A DNA stretch of 63,646 bases, from assembly GCF_003008425.1 (NCBI RefSeq), contig NZ_PXOQ01000008.1:5001-68646 (forward strand). Reading direction: 5' to 3'. The notes beneath the pieces are model-generated. The model did no database searches and was not told where the DNA came from. It saw nothing but the letters and a program-made list of their open reading frames with translations. This document shows, one piece after another, positions 46,816 to 54,564 of the stretch. Position 1 is the first letter of the stretch. The number at the start of each line of letters is the position of its first letter. The stretch is from Aurantibacter aestuarii. Its GTDB lineage: Bacteria; Bacteroidota; Bacteroidia; Flavobacteriales; Flavobacteriaceae. The position numbers and the translations under genes are program-made.

Positions 46816-47631
46816 ATGAAATATACAGTTATTCTTTGCTTAGTTTTTACCCTTAATCTTTTTGCTCAAGGTAAGACCGATGGATTTTATCGTGGTAAAG
46901 GAAATGTTTTAACCGCTATAGGAGCTGGTTTTGAAGATTATAAATCTTACTACGCAGGTAAAGAACAATTAGATTTACAACGTACAGCTTATTATATTAA
47001 TATTTTTGCAGCCTATGGCATAACAAAAGATCTAGATGTTCAAGTAGCTTTACCATACATAGCCAGCGACGAAAATAAAAACTTGCAAGATGTTTCCTTA
47101 TTTTTAAAATACCGCTTTTTAACTGTTAAAAATGAAAAACACGCTTTAGAATTAAGTTTAGGATCTGGAGTATCTACACCAGTTAGCGACTATAAACTGG
47201 GCGGACTTAACGATATTGGACAACAAGCTACAGTAATAGATACCCGTTTTTTAGTACATTACCAATATAATTACAACTGGTTTGTTACCGCACAAAGTGG
47301 TTATGCCTTTAAATCTAATCCTACACCTAATAGTATTCCATTTACCTTAAAACTAGGCACTACACAAAGCAGTTGGTATTTTGATGTGTATTATGACTAC
47401 CAACATTCTTTTGGAGGCATAGACTATAGAGGCACGCCATTTCCACAAGATTTTAGAGCCTTAGGCTCAGACTTTAATAAAGTTGGAACCACCATTTTCA
47501 AATCTATAACAAACAACCTTGGGGCATATACCTCTGCGTCTTATATTTTATCTGGAAGAAACACTTTTGAAGGTCCTGCTTATAGCTTTGGATTAACTTA
47601 CGACTTTAAAAAAACAGACCCTAAACAATAA
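46816..47631 (+). CDS. outer-membrane beta-barrel protein, function unknown
   Basis: 271 residues. Signal peptide (MKYTVILCLVFTLNLFAQG) then alternating amphipathic strands (AYYINIFAAYGITKDLDVQVALPYIAS, LFLKYRFLT, LELSLGSGVSTPVSDYKL, SWYFDVYYDYQHSF) ending in YSFGLTYDF, as expected for an outer-membrane barrel of 10-14 strands. It resembles the transporter-type barrels found beside metabolic genes, but no substrate can be named. It is in line with rlmH and ends 8 bp before rdgB. Confidence 0.75.
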   Translation: MKYTVILCLVFTLNLFAQGKTDGFYRGKGNVLTAIGAGFEDYKSYYAGKEQLDLQRTAYYINIFAAYGITKDLDVQVALPYIASDENKNLQDVSLFLKYRFLTVKNEKHALELSLGSGVSTPVSDYKLGGLNDIGQQATVIDTRFLVHYQYNYNWFVTAQSGYAFKSNPTPNSIPFTLKLGTTQSSWYFDVYYDYQHSFGGIDYRGTPFPQDFRALGSDFNKVGTTIFKSITNNLGAYTSASYILSGRNTFEGPAYSFGLTYDFKKTDPKQ

Positions 47632-47639
47632 TAACATAA

Positions 47640-48215
47640 ATGAAACTTGTATTTGCCACGAATAATTTAAATAAGGTTAAAGAACTTCAATCGCTTATTC
47701 CTTCTCATATAACCATTTTAAGTTTGGAAGATATTGGTTGTAAAGAAAACATTCCCGAAACACAGGATACTATTGAAGGTAATGCCATGCAAAAATCGGC
47801 TTACGTAAAACGAAATTATGGCTACGATTGTTTTGCAGACGATACAGGTCTAGAAGTAGAAAGTTTAAATAACGAACCTGGTGTTTATAGTGCCCGTTAT
47901 GCGGGAGAACAACGTAGTGCTAAAGACAACATGGACCTACTTTTAAAAAAACTTAAAGATAAACCTAACCGAAATGCCCGTTTTAAAACTGTAATTTCTT
48001 TAGAGCTAAATGGTGCTACAAGAACGTTTACAGGATTATGTGAAGGCGAAATTACTACAGAAAAAAAAGGTACAGACGGATTTGGATACGACCCCATTTT
48101 TAAACCACACAACTACAACGAAACTTTTGCAGAAATGGATTTGAGTTTAAAAAACAACATTGGACATCGTGGTAAGGCTGTAAGAGCTTTAGTTGAATAT
48201 TTAAATAATATTTAG
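47640..48215 (+). CDS. rdgB: non-canonical purine NTP pyrophosphatase (RdgB/HAM1 family)
   Basis: 191 residues. It hydrolyses ITP, dITP and XTP so that they are not built into nucleic acid. Motifs: LVFATNNLNKVKELQSLIP, ETQDTIEGNAMQKS, CFADDTGLEVESLNNEPGVYSARYAGE, GFGYDPIFKPHNYNETFAEM and NNIGHRGKAVRALVEYL. Last conserved gene before the cassette-like region. Confidence 0.97.
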   Translation: MKLVFATNNLNKVKELQSLIPSHITILSLEDIGCKENIPETQDTIEGNAMQKSAYVKRNYGYDCFADDTGLEVESLNNEPGVYSARYAGEQRSAKDNMDLLLKKLKDKPNRNARFKTVISLELNGATRTFTGLCEGEITTEKKGTDGFGYDPIFKPHNYNETFAEMDLSLKNNIGHRGKAVRALVEYLNNI

Positions 48216-48247
48216 AATAGAAAAAGAATTTTATCTTTATGGGATAA

Positions 48248-48327
48248 CAGTAACAATAATCTTAGCATATCCTGACTTATTTACGGGATATGAGTAATAA
48301 AATTAATTATATAACGAGTTACCACAC
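48248..48327 (+). repeat. left-border cassette-like junction (J0)
   Basis: The element ends in GTTACCACAC (48318-48327), the exact reverse complement of GTGTGGTAAC at 49159-49168 behind the next gene. Inside, CATATCC pairs with GGGATATG (near 48268 and 48285), and AGTAAC at the left end echoes the AAC end of the other junctions. The hairpin is weaker than in J1 and J2, as expected for a border site or a decayed one. Confidence 0.55.
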
Positions 48328-48341
48328 ATTAAAACCAAACA

Positions 48342-49154
48342 ATGAGCTTTTTAAACAATTTAGCGAAAGGATTTGTACGTTCAGCAGTAAACCAAGTTGG
48401 TAGAGACGGAGGAAAAGTAATCAGCAATAACATTTACGGAGATGCTCACGCTACACCAATACGTGGAACTGGAAGTAGAAACGGAAAATCGGAATTTATA
48501 AATAAATATGTCGAAATTCCCGAAAACAATACTCGCGGAGCACTTTTAGAAGCTGGATATGAAGCGGACATATTCAAAACTGGATTTTGGAGTAACTTCT
48601 TTGCATTAATTGGTTCGTTTATATTACCATTTTTAGGTTCTATTTATTGGTTTTTTATCGGAATTCGGAACATATTTAAAACCAAAACGGACTTTTACGG
48701 TTATGAAAAAAAGTCTGTTTATAAAAGCGACAAGAGATATAAAACCGGAGCGAGACACGTTGGATACCAGAAAGTAAAATCTTATGCTGACCAGTCTGTT
48801 CCCGCAACAAAAAGTGAACGAATAGTTTATATTCTAAAAGGTGCATTTGCCTTATTAATTGCTTTTGTAACTTTTTCATTTTGGTACGGAATTTTTAAAA
48901 ATTGGGACAGTAGTGAACCAATGCAAATTGAAATCATCCAATCAGAAAATATTGGAATTGCAAAAACATTCACGGACTTGAAAAAAGAACCAAATAACGA
49001 ATCGGAGACGCTATCAAGCATTTTTTCAAAAGACACAATTCAGTTGCTTGAGGAAACAAAAATTAATGCGGACTCAACCGAAATTTGGTATAAAGTAAAA
49101 TATAAAGAAAAAGAGGGTTGGACTTCCAATCCGATTAACAAAAAAGAGGAATAA
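48342..49154 (+). CDS. cassette gene 1: two-helix membrane protein with SH3-like C-terminus
   Basis: 270 residues. The N-terminal 80 residues are soluble (MSFLNNLAKGFVRSAVNQVGRDGGKVISNN...), membrane helices at about 82-109 and 161-186, a basic loop between them, and a C-terminal domain with bacterial SH3 character (IGIAKTFTDLKKEPN ... IWYKVKYKEKEGWTSNP). I do not recognise the family. It is bounded by GTTACCACAC and GTGTGGTAAC, and has no visible -7/-33 promoter of its own. Function unknown; location argues for an accessory, mobile gene. Confidence 0.75.
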   Translation: MSFLNNLAKGFVRSAVNQVGRDGGKVISNNIYGDAHATPIRGTGSRNGKSEFINKYVEIPENNTRGALLEAGYEADIFKTGFWSNFFALIGSFILPFLGSIYWFFIGIRNIFKTKTDFYGYEKKSVYKSDKRYKTGARHVGYQKVKSYADQSVPATKSERIVYILKGAFALLIAFVTFSFWYGIFKNWDSSEPMQIEIIQSENIGIAKTFTDLKKEPNNESETLSSIFSKDTIQLLEETKINADSTEIWYKVKYKEKEGWTSNPINKKEE

Positions 49155-49158
49155 TAAC

Positions 49159-49295
49159 GTGTGGTAACAATGGCTATAAACAATTGCTATTACAGGCTTG
49201 TCCTGAAAATTCCTGCGGAATTTTCAGTTTATTGTGTACTTTCAAAAGCCCGTACTAACCCACGCAACTGTTCATAGCCGAGACCGTTGGCATTA
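49159..49295 (+). repeat. attC-like junction J1 between cassettes 1 and 2
   Basis: Order: GTGTGGTAAC (49159-49168), 3-nt spacer, 15-nt arm GGCTATAAACAATTG (49172-49186), a centre with a perfect 11-bp hairpin (49203-49213 / 49217-49227), 15-nt arm CAACTGTTCATAGCC (49265-49279), 6-nt spacer, GTTGGCATTA (49286-49295). The arms pair at 13 of 15; both mismatches are A-C on this strand, that is T-G wobble on the bottom strand. Layout matches R''-L''-L'-R' of integron attC sites. Confidence 0.72.
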
Positions 49296-49314
49296 ATTAA
49301 AATAAACATAGACT

Positions 49315-50685
49315 ATGAAAAAATACTTAACAATTTTATTATCGCTATTAGTTTTTAATTCATACTCACAAGAAAATAATACGGGTTTATTATTTTCAGA
49401 CCCTAATGAATATGAAAAAATTGGTGTTGCCTCTCTTCCTTTTGGAACTGGAGAAATTCCTAGCAAAATTGATTTGTCCCCAAATATGCCACCAGTTGGA
49501 AATCAAAATCCGCAAAATTCTTGTGTTGCTTGGGCTACAACATACTCTTGTCTATCATATTATGAAAAAGGAATTAGAAACAAACCCTACTATATAAACG
49601 GCTCTATAAACTATGACAATATTCTATCTCCATCATATGTTTACAATCAAATAAATAATGGTCAGAATAAGGGCACGTACTTTGAAGATGCCTTTAGAAT
49701 ACTAATAAATGAGGGAACTTGTACTTACAGTTCAATGCCATATGTTCCCAATGACTGGGTTTCTCAACCTAATATAAATCAAGAAAACGAAGCAAAAAAT
49801 TTCAAAATAGAAACTTACAGAAGACTGAATCTATCGGATGCATTAACAAGTATAAAAGCGGAATTAATCAACAAAAACCCTGTAATAGTTGCATCTGTTT
49901 TCGATGAAACTTATTATAATTCTGGTTTTAATTTTACTGGTTCTGATTATAAATGGAATTCTATCGGAAATGTTAATAATCTTATGGGACACGCTATTTT
50001 GATTGTAGGTTTTGATGACACTAAAAATGCATTTAAAATAATGAATTCTTGGGGGCAGAATTGGGGAAATAATGGTTATGGATGGATAAACTACAATATA
50101 ATTAATCAAGTAGTAAGAGAAGCCTATATTATTAAACCAAAATATAAAGATGCAAGTACTAATGAAGAAACTCCTGAATATGTAACTACAACATCAAATG
50201 AACTAAACAATAATGACATAAATAATGTTGGTCTGAACTTTATAATTAATAATATTTCTCACCAAAATAGTTTTAATAGTCCTGGAATTCCCGTTCATAT
50301 GAGACAAATGGGATTTAATGGAGCAATAACTTTACCTTCTAATATTGGTAGAAATGCTCAAATTGTTATTAATTTTTATTTTAACAATAATGGAATTAAA
50401 GGAATGCCAATTGGAAGTAACAATTTGAACTATTCTTTGCCAAATAGACAAGCTGCTACTGGAACACCTATTCTTAATCTAATACCAAATCAAAATACGA
50501 ATACAACTTTTTGGGCTTCTATACCTTATTCTATATTGAATATTCCAAGAGGGCAATGGATGCAAACTCCATTTGGACCAAAGTATCAAGAAAGATTGTC
50601 GAATTTAATAGCTGAACCTGTTCTGTTTATCGATAATTTTCCAATCAGAACTGGTCAATTGATATATTTTACGGTATCTCAATAA
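49315..50685 (+). CDS. cassette gene 2: secreted papain-family (C1) cysteine peptidase
   Basis: 456 residues. Signal peptide (MKKYLTILLSLLVFNSYSQ), then a peptidase C1 domain starting with almost no propeptide: oxyanion Gln and catalytic C70 in VGNQNPQNSCVAWATTYSC, H226 in LMGHAILIVGFDD, N244 in IMNSWGQNWGNNGYGWI. The C-terminal 190 residues (Asn-rich, beta-type) are unassigned. Active-site residues are complete, so it is probably active outside the cytoplasm. Flanked by GTTGGCATTA and TAATGCCAAC; no promoter motif is seen in the 30 bp before it. Confidence 0.88.
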   Translation: MKKYLTILLSLLVFNSYSQENNTGLLFSDPNEYEKIGVASLPFGTGEIPSKIDLSPNMPPVGNQNPQNSCVAWATTYSCLSYYEKGIRNKPYYINGSINYDNILSPSYVYNQINNGQNKGTYFEDAFRILINEGTCTYSSMPYVPNDWVSQPNINQENEAKNFKIETYRRLNLSDALTSIKAELINKNPVIVASVFDETYYNSGFNFTGSDYKWNSIGNVNNLMGHAILIVGFDDTKNAFKIMNSWGQNWGNNGYGWINYNIINQVVREAYIIKPKYKDASTNEETPEYVTTTSNELNNNDINNVGLNFIINNISHQNSFNSPGIPVHMRQMGFNGAITLPSNIGRNAQIVINFYFNNNGIKGMPIGSNNLNYSLPNRQAATGTPILNLIPNQNTNTTFWASIPYSILNIPRGQWMQTPFGPKYQERLSNLIAEPVLFIDNFPIRTGQLIYFTVSQ

Positions 50686-50689
50686 AAAC

Positions 50690-50828
50690 TAATGCCAACA
50701 ATGTATAAAAATAATAGCGGGTTTAGTGCTGAATCCAAAGTTAGTAAAATTAAAAAAGGTTCTATGTTTAACCGTAAAGTTAGTGTGTTTTAATCCGCTA
50801 CTATTCTTATACTAGAACGTTAGCCACA
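50690..50828 (+). repeat. attC-like junction J2 between cassettes 2 and 3
   Basis: Order: TAATGCCAAC (50690-50699), 4-nt spacer, 17-nt arm TATAAAAATAATAGCGG (50704-50720), a 74-nt centre, 17-nt arm CCGCTACTATTCTTATA (50795-50811), 7-nt spacer, GTTAGCCACA (50819-50828). Arms pair at 15 of 17; both mismatches are A-C on this strand (T-G on the bottom strand). As in J1, the right spacer is 3 nt longer than the left. Confidence 0.74.
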
Positions 50829-50863
50829 ATATAACAAAGCATACTCAGAATTAAAAAATCCTA

Positions 50864-51295
50864 ATGGAACAATCTAAAATTATATTAACTACCATTGTTG
50901 GAATACTGTGCTATTTGATATTTTCCAAATTCATCGATTTGTTTATTCGACTTTTTTCTTGGATAGATGTGGAATTTGAAATAGATAAAGTCTCACATTT
51001 GATTTTAGCTTATTTAATATTCGGATTTTTATCTGTTGGGCTTTTAATATTTCTCTTTAACAGATATTTAAAAAACGGGAATATCAAAATTCGTTTTTTG
51101 CATCAATTAATTCCTGTGTTAATTATATTGACAATTGGAATAATCGGAGTTGAAAAAGGTTATAATAATTATCTTATTAATATTTCACCAGGAAGGAGCG
51201 ATATACCGAATGTAGAGTTTAGGATTAGATTTTCGAATATCGTCTTTTCGACAATTGGACTTATATTATTCTTGCGGAAAACGAAAAACAAATAA
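50864..51295 (+). CDS. cassette gene 3: small four-helix membrane protein
   Basis: 143 residues with hydrophobic helices at about 7-33, 46-66, 80-98 and 122-139, and a basic C-terminus (LFLRKTKNK). No recognised family. It is bounded by GTTAGCCACA and TGTGGCTAAC and is the last cassette-like unit. Function unknown. Confidence 0.7.
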   Translation: MEQSKIILTTIVGILCYLIFSKFIDLFIRLFSWIDVEFEIDKVSHLILAYLIFGFLSVGLLIFLFNRYLKNGNIKIRFLHQLIPVLIILTIGIIGVEKGYNNYLINISPGRSDIPNVEFRIRFSNIVFSTIGLILFLRKTKNK

Positions 51296-51299
51296 AAAC

Positions 51300-51433
51300 T
51301 GTGGCTAACACCAGAATATAAGTAATAAAAATATCGTACAATAAATATCGCACTGCGTTAACGGTAGAAGCGGCATCCTTTTTTTGCTTTAGCAAATGGC
51401 AAAAAAAGATAGAGCGTATAACGTGTTAAAACG
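51300..51433 (+). repeat. right-border cassette-like junction (J3)
   Basis: It begins with TGTGGCTAAC (51300-51309), the exact partner of 50819-50828. Further right is a hairpin ATCCTTTTTTTGC / GCAAAAAAAGAT (about 51374-51410, one bulge) and a possible closing GTT at 51425. The outer arms pair poorly, unlike J1 and J2. The rest of the gene-free stretch 51296-51599 holds the helicase promoter and leader described separately. Confidence 0.5.
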
Positions 51434-51447
51434 CCCAGAAACAAATA

Positions 51448-51479
51448 GTTGCAAATCTCAAATAAAAGACTACCTTTGC
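51448..51479 (+). promoter_or_regulatory. DEAD-box helicase promoter
   Basis: GTTG (51448-51451), a 19-bp spacer and TACCTTTGC (51471-51479) match the -33/-7 consensus. It predicts a leader of about 115 nt before the ATG at 51600. Confidence 0.65.
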
Positions 51480-51495
51480 AACTTGAAAAAATAAC

Positions 51496-51590
51496 TCCTC
51501 AGAGTGAGGATGTGTTACTAGAAGTTTTAAGTTTAAGTATTTTCGATGCGCTTCTTTATGTAACACCTACATGACGCAATTGAATACTTA
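51496..51590 (+). promoter_or_regulatory. structured 5' leader of the helicase mRNA
   Basis: A small hairpin TCCTCA/TGAGGA (51496-51510); a long-range stem GTGTTAC / GTAACAC (51512-51518 / 51560-51566) continued by AGAAG / CTTCT (51520-51524 / 51551-51555); and TAAGTATT (51534-51541), in its loop, which can pair perfectly with AATACTTA (51583-51590) just before the start codon. The last pairing would make a pseudoknot or an alternative fold. A regulatory role is inferred. Confidence 0.5.
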
Positions 51591-51599
51591 TAAATTAGA

Positions 51600-53462
51600 A
51601 TGAGCACATTCCAAGAACTTGGTCTTGACGCAAACTTGCTACAAGCCATTACAGATTTAGGTTTTGTAAAACCTAGTGAGGTCCAAGCACAAGCAATCCC
51701 ATTATTATTAGAAAACGAAGACAGCGATTTGGTGGCTTTGGCACAAACCGGAACTGGTAAAACAGCTGCTTTTGGTTTCCCAATGTTACATAAAATTGAT
51801 GTATCGGACCGCACCACTCAAGGTTTAATCCTATCTCCTACCAGAGAACTTTGTTTGCAAATTGCAAACGAAATGAAACTTTATGGTAAATACTATAAAG
51901 GTTTAAATGTTACCGCTATTTATGGTGGTGCAAGTATTACAGACCAGGCACGTGAAGTAAAACGTGGCGCACAAATTATTGTAGCGACTCCAGGTCGTAT
52001 GAAAGATATGATTAACCGTAAATTGGTAGATATTACAAAAATACAGTATGCGGTTTTAGATGAAGCGGATGAGATGCTTAACATGGGGTTTTATGATGAC
52101 ATTGTAGATATCTTATCGGATACGCCCGAGGATAAAAACACCTGGTTATTTTCGGCAACTATGCCTAAAGAAGTGGCTGCTATTGCTAAAAAGTTTATGA
52201 AGAGTCCGTTAGAAGTAACGGTAGGCCATAAAAATGAAGGTAGTAAAAATGTCTCTCACGAATATTACATGGTTAATGCCAGAGACCGCTATCAAGCTTT
52301 AAAACGTTTGTGTGATGCGAATCCAGATATATTTTCGGTAATTTTTTGTCGTACCAAAAGAGATACTCAAAAAGTTGCTGAAAACTTAATTGAAGATGGC
52401 TACAGTGCTGGTGCTTTACATGGCGATTTAAGCCAGAACCAGCGTGACATTGTCATGAAGCAATTTAGAACACAACAAATCCAGATGCTAGTAGCTACAG
52501 ATGTTGCTGCGCGTGGTATTGATGTGGATGATATTACTCACGTAATTAACTACCAATTACCTGACGAACCAGAAGTGTACACACACCGATCTGGACGTAC
52601 AGGACGTGCCGGAAAATCTGGTATTTCTATGGTGATTGTGTCTAAAAGTGAGGTTAGAAAAATTAAGAGCATTGAGCGTATTATTAAAAAAGACTTTATT
52701 AAAAAGGAAATTCCTAATGGGATTGAAATTTGTGAGGTACAATTAAAGTCTCTAGCCAATAAAGTTCATAATACAGATGTAAATCATGAAATTGATCCAT
52801 ATCTTGAAGAAATCAATACGCTTTTTGAAAACGATACAAAGGAAGATTTAATTAAAAAATTCTTCTCGGTAGAGTTTACACGTTTTTTTAATTACTACAA
52901 CAAATCTAAAGACTTAAATGTTCAGGATAATGGACGTGGAGATAGAGATGGCGGTCGTGATAGTGGTAAATCTTACGGCGGAAATGCTACCCGTTACTTT
53001 ATTAATGTAGGGGAAAAAGATGGTTACGACTGGATGAAGCTAAAAGACTTTTTAAAAGAGGCTTTAGATTTAGGACGTGATGATGTCTTTAAAGTAGATT
53101 GTAAGGAAACCTTTTCTTTCTTTAATACGGAGAAGGAACACCAAGAAAAAGTGTTAGCATTTTTTACAGATTATAAAGAAAATGGACGTTTTATTAACGT
53201 TGAAGTGACTGAAGATAAAGGCGGTCGCGGTGGTCGTAGTCGAGGTGGCGGAAGACGTCGTGATGGTGGAAAAGGTGGTGATAGAAAGCGTCGTAGCGAT
53301 GGACCAAGAGGAGAAAGACGTAGTTCTGGAGGAAGAAGTGACCGTAGAAGTGGTGCCGATTCTAAACCAAGAAGACGTTCTGGAGAACGAAGTGGTGGCG
53401 AAAGAAGTCCTTCTTTTTCGGGAGAATCTAGACCAAGACGTTCAAGACGTAGAGAAGATTAA
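51600..53462 (+). CDS. DEAD-box RNA helicase (DeaD/CsdA-like)
   Basis: 620 residues. Q motif region FQELGLDANLLQAITDLGFVKPSEVQAQAIP, motif I AQTGTGKTAAF, Ia/Ib PTRELCLQIANE and ATPGR, motif II DEAD (VLDEADEMLNMGF), motif III SAT, motif VI HRSGRTGRAGKSG. After the helicase core comes a DbpA/CsdA-type RNA-binding fold (about 460-540, RYFINVGEKDGYDWMKLKDFL) and a long Arg/Gly/Ser-rich tail (about 545-620). Such enzymes remodel rRNA and mRNA, often at low temperature. It has its own promoter and a long structured leader, and sits just right of the cassette array. Confidence 0.95.
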   Translation: MSTFQELGLDANLLQAITDLGFVKPSEVQAQAIPLLLENEDSDLVALAQTGTGKTAAFGFPMLHKIDVSDRTTQGLILSPTRELCLQIANEMKLYGKYYKGLNVTAIYGGASITDQAREVKRGAQIIVATPGRMKDMINRKLVDITKIQYAVLDEADEMLNMGFYDDIVDILSDTPEDKNTWLFSATMPKEVAAIAKKFMKSPLEVTVGHKNEGSKNVSHEYYMVNARDRYQALKRLCDANPDIFSVIFCRTKRDTQKVAENLIEDGYSAGALHGDLSQNQRDIVMKQFRTQQIQMLVATDVAARGIDVDDITHVINYQLPDEPEVYTHRSGRTGRAGKSGISMVIVSKSEVRKIKSIERIIKKDFIKKEIPNGIEICEVQLKSLANKVHNTDVNHEIDPYLEEINTLFENDTKEDLIKKFFSVEFTRFFNYYNKSKDLNVQDNGRGDRDGGRDSGKSYGGNATRYFINVGEKDGYDWMKLKDFLKEALDLGRDDVFKVDCKETFSFFNTEKEHQEKVLAFFTDYKENGRFINVEVTEDKGGRGGRSRGGGRRRDGGKGGDRKRRSDGPRGERRSSGGRSDRRSGADSKPRRRSGERSGGERSPSFSGESRPRRSRRRED

Positions 53463-53470
53463 TAAAATAG

Positions 53471-53503
53471 AAAGCCTGAAATTTAATTTCGGGCTTTTTT
53501 TAT
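53471..53503 (+). terminator. terminator after the DEAD-box helicase
   Basis: A 12-bp stem AAAGCCTGAAAT / ATTTCGGGCTTT (one G-T pair) is followed by T residues. Confidence 0.85.
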
Positions 53504-53602
53504 TTATAAATCTTTCTAAAAGTTTAATGTTTGTTAATTTATAGTACAAAACCACTTATATAACAGATTGTTTTATATTTTTATATCTTAAATAATTTTA
53601 AA

Positions 53603-54412
53603 ATGAAATTTTACTTATCCTTTGTGTTACTTTGTTTTGTTGGCTTTTTAGCTTCAGCTCAAACAACCACTACAAAAAAACAGGATTCTAGTAAAATTGT
53701 AAAAACAGGTACCGTTAAAGGTATTGTTATAGATGCCACATCTAGAAGACCTATTCAGGATGTTAATATTACCAACTTAAACCAAGTAGTTGGTGCTGCC
53801 AGTAATAGTAAAGGTGAATTTGAACTGAAGGCAGCTGCTGGAGACACCTTAAACTTTTCTTTTATTGGTTTTAAATCAGTTAAAGTCCGTGTAACTAATG
53901 ACTGGGTTAATCGTATAGAAAAATCAACCATAACCCTTACAGAATTAGCTTTAGCTTTGGAAGAAGTGGTATTAAACCAGTTAAAACTTACAGGGTATTT
54001 GGAGATAGACATTAAACAAGTGGTGGTTAATGATAATTACCGCTATAGAATTCCAGGTTTAAATTCTGGTTACGAGGTTGGAAAAAAACAACCTGGTGCG
54101 CTGTCTAAGGTTTTAGGATCAATATTTAATCCGCTAGATTTTTTATACAACACCTTTAGTAAAAAGGAAAAACAAATGCGTAAGTTAAAACAGATGAAAC
54201 AAGACGATGAAATTCGTCGTACGCTATCTGAACGTTATGACCGCGATTTGTTAACCGCACTACTTCAGATAAATAAAGCCGAATTAGATGAAATTGTGAC
54301 ACAATGCAACTATTCTAAAGAATTTATTGATAGTGCTAACGACTTACAAGTTTTAGACGCCATTAGCGAGTGCTATGAGGAGTACAAAATTTTAAGTAAA
54401 AGCAGACGATAG
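53603..54412 (+). CDS. exported carboxypeptidase-regulatory-like domain protein
   Basis: 269 residues. Signal peptide (MKFYLSFVLLCFVGFLASA), a CarboxypepD_reg-like (CNA-B type) domain at about 35-115 (GTVKGIVIDATSRRPIQDVNITNLNQVVGAASNSKGEFELKAAAGDTLNFSFIGFKSVKV), then an unassigned helical C-terminal part rich in charged residues. The first domain is the one that precedes TonB-dependent receptors in Bacteroidota, but no receptor barrel follows here. Probably periplasmic. Function unknown. Single gene. Confidence 0.85.
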   Translation: MKFYLSFVLLCFVGFLASAQTTTTKKQDSSKIVKTGTVKGIVIDATSRRPIQDVNITNLNQVVGAASNSKGEFELKAAAGDTLNFSFIGFKSVKVRVTNDWVNRIEKSTITLTELALALEEVVLNQLKLTGYLEIDIKQVVVNDNYRYRIPGLNSGYEVGKKQPGALSKVLGSIFNPLDFLYNTFSKKEKQMRKLKQMKQDDEIRRTLSERYDRDLLTALLQINKAELDEIVTQCNYSKEFIDSANDLQVLDAISECYEEYKILSKSRR

Positions 54413-54440
54413 AGTTTTTGGTTTATAGTGTTTGGTGTTT

Positions 54441-54501
54441 GGTTTTTGGTTTTTGGTTTTTGGTTTTTGGTTTTTGGTTTTTGGTTTTTGGTTTTTGGTT
54501 T
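54441..54501 (+). repeat. tandem heptamer (GGTTTTT) x8 plus partial copy
   Basis: Eight exact 7-bp units (54441-54496) and a partial ninth, preceded by degenerate TGTTTGG copies. It lies between convergent genes, so it does not affect a promoter. Confidence 0.95.
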
Positions 54502-54536
54502 AAATATTAATTACTTTTTAACTGAAAACTGTTTAC

Positions 54537-54557
54537 TGATAATTGATAATTGATAAT
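54537..54557 (+). repeat. tandem heptamer (TGATAAT) x3
   Basis: Three exact 7-bp copies, 36 bp after the GGTTTTT array and 7 bp before the trmH-like stop codon. Same period, different sequence. Confidence 0.85.
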
Positions 54558-54564
54558 TGTAAAC

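Larger units (their letters stand above)
48318..51309 (+). mobile_element. array of three single-gene cassettes with attC-like junctions
   Basis: Three genes in the same direction each start after a 10-mer beginning GTT and end before its exact reverse complement ending AAC: GTTACCACAC / GTGTGGTAAC (48318 and 49159), GTTGGCATTA / TAATGCCAAC (49286 and 50690), GTTAGCCACA / TGTGGCTAAC (50819 and 51300). The sequences differ between cassettes but match within each, as for the R' and R'' boxes of integron cassettes. Between cassettes lie hairpin-forming junctions J1 and J2. There is no integrase or attI in the window. The ends do not obey GTTRRRY, so this is attC-like, not proven attC. Confidence 0.7.

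Noticed and set aside
51300-51433. J3 as a full attC-like site
   Set aside because: Only its left box matches perfectly; outer arms do not pair well, so it is listed as a border only.
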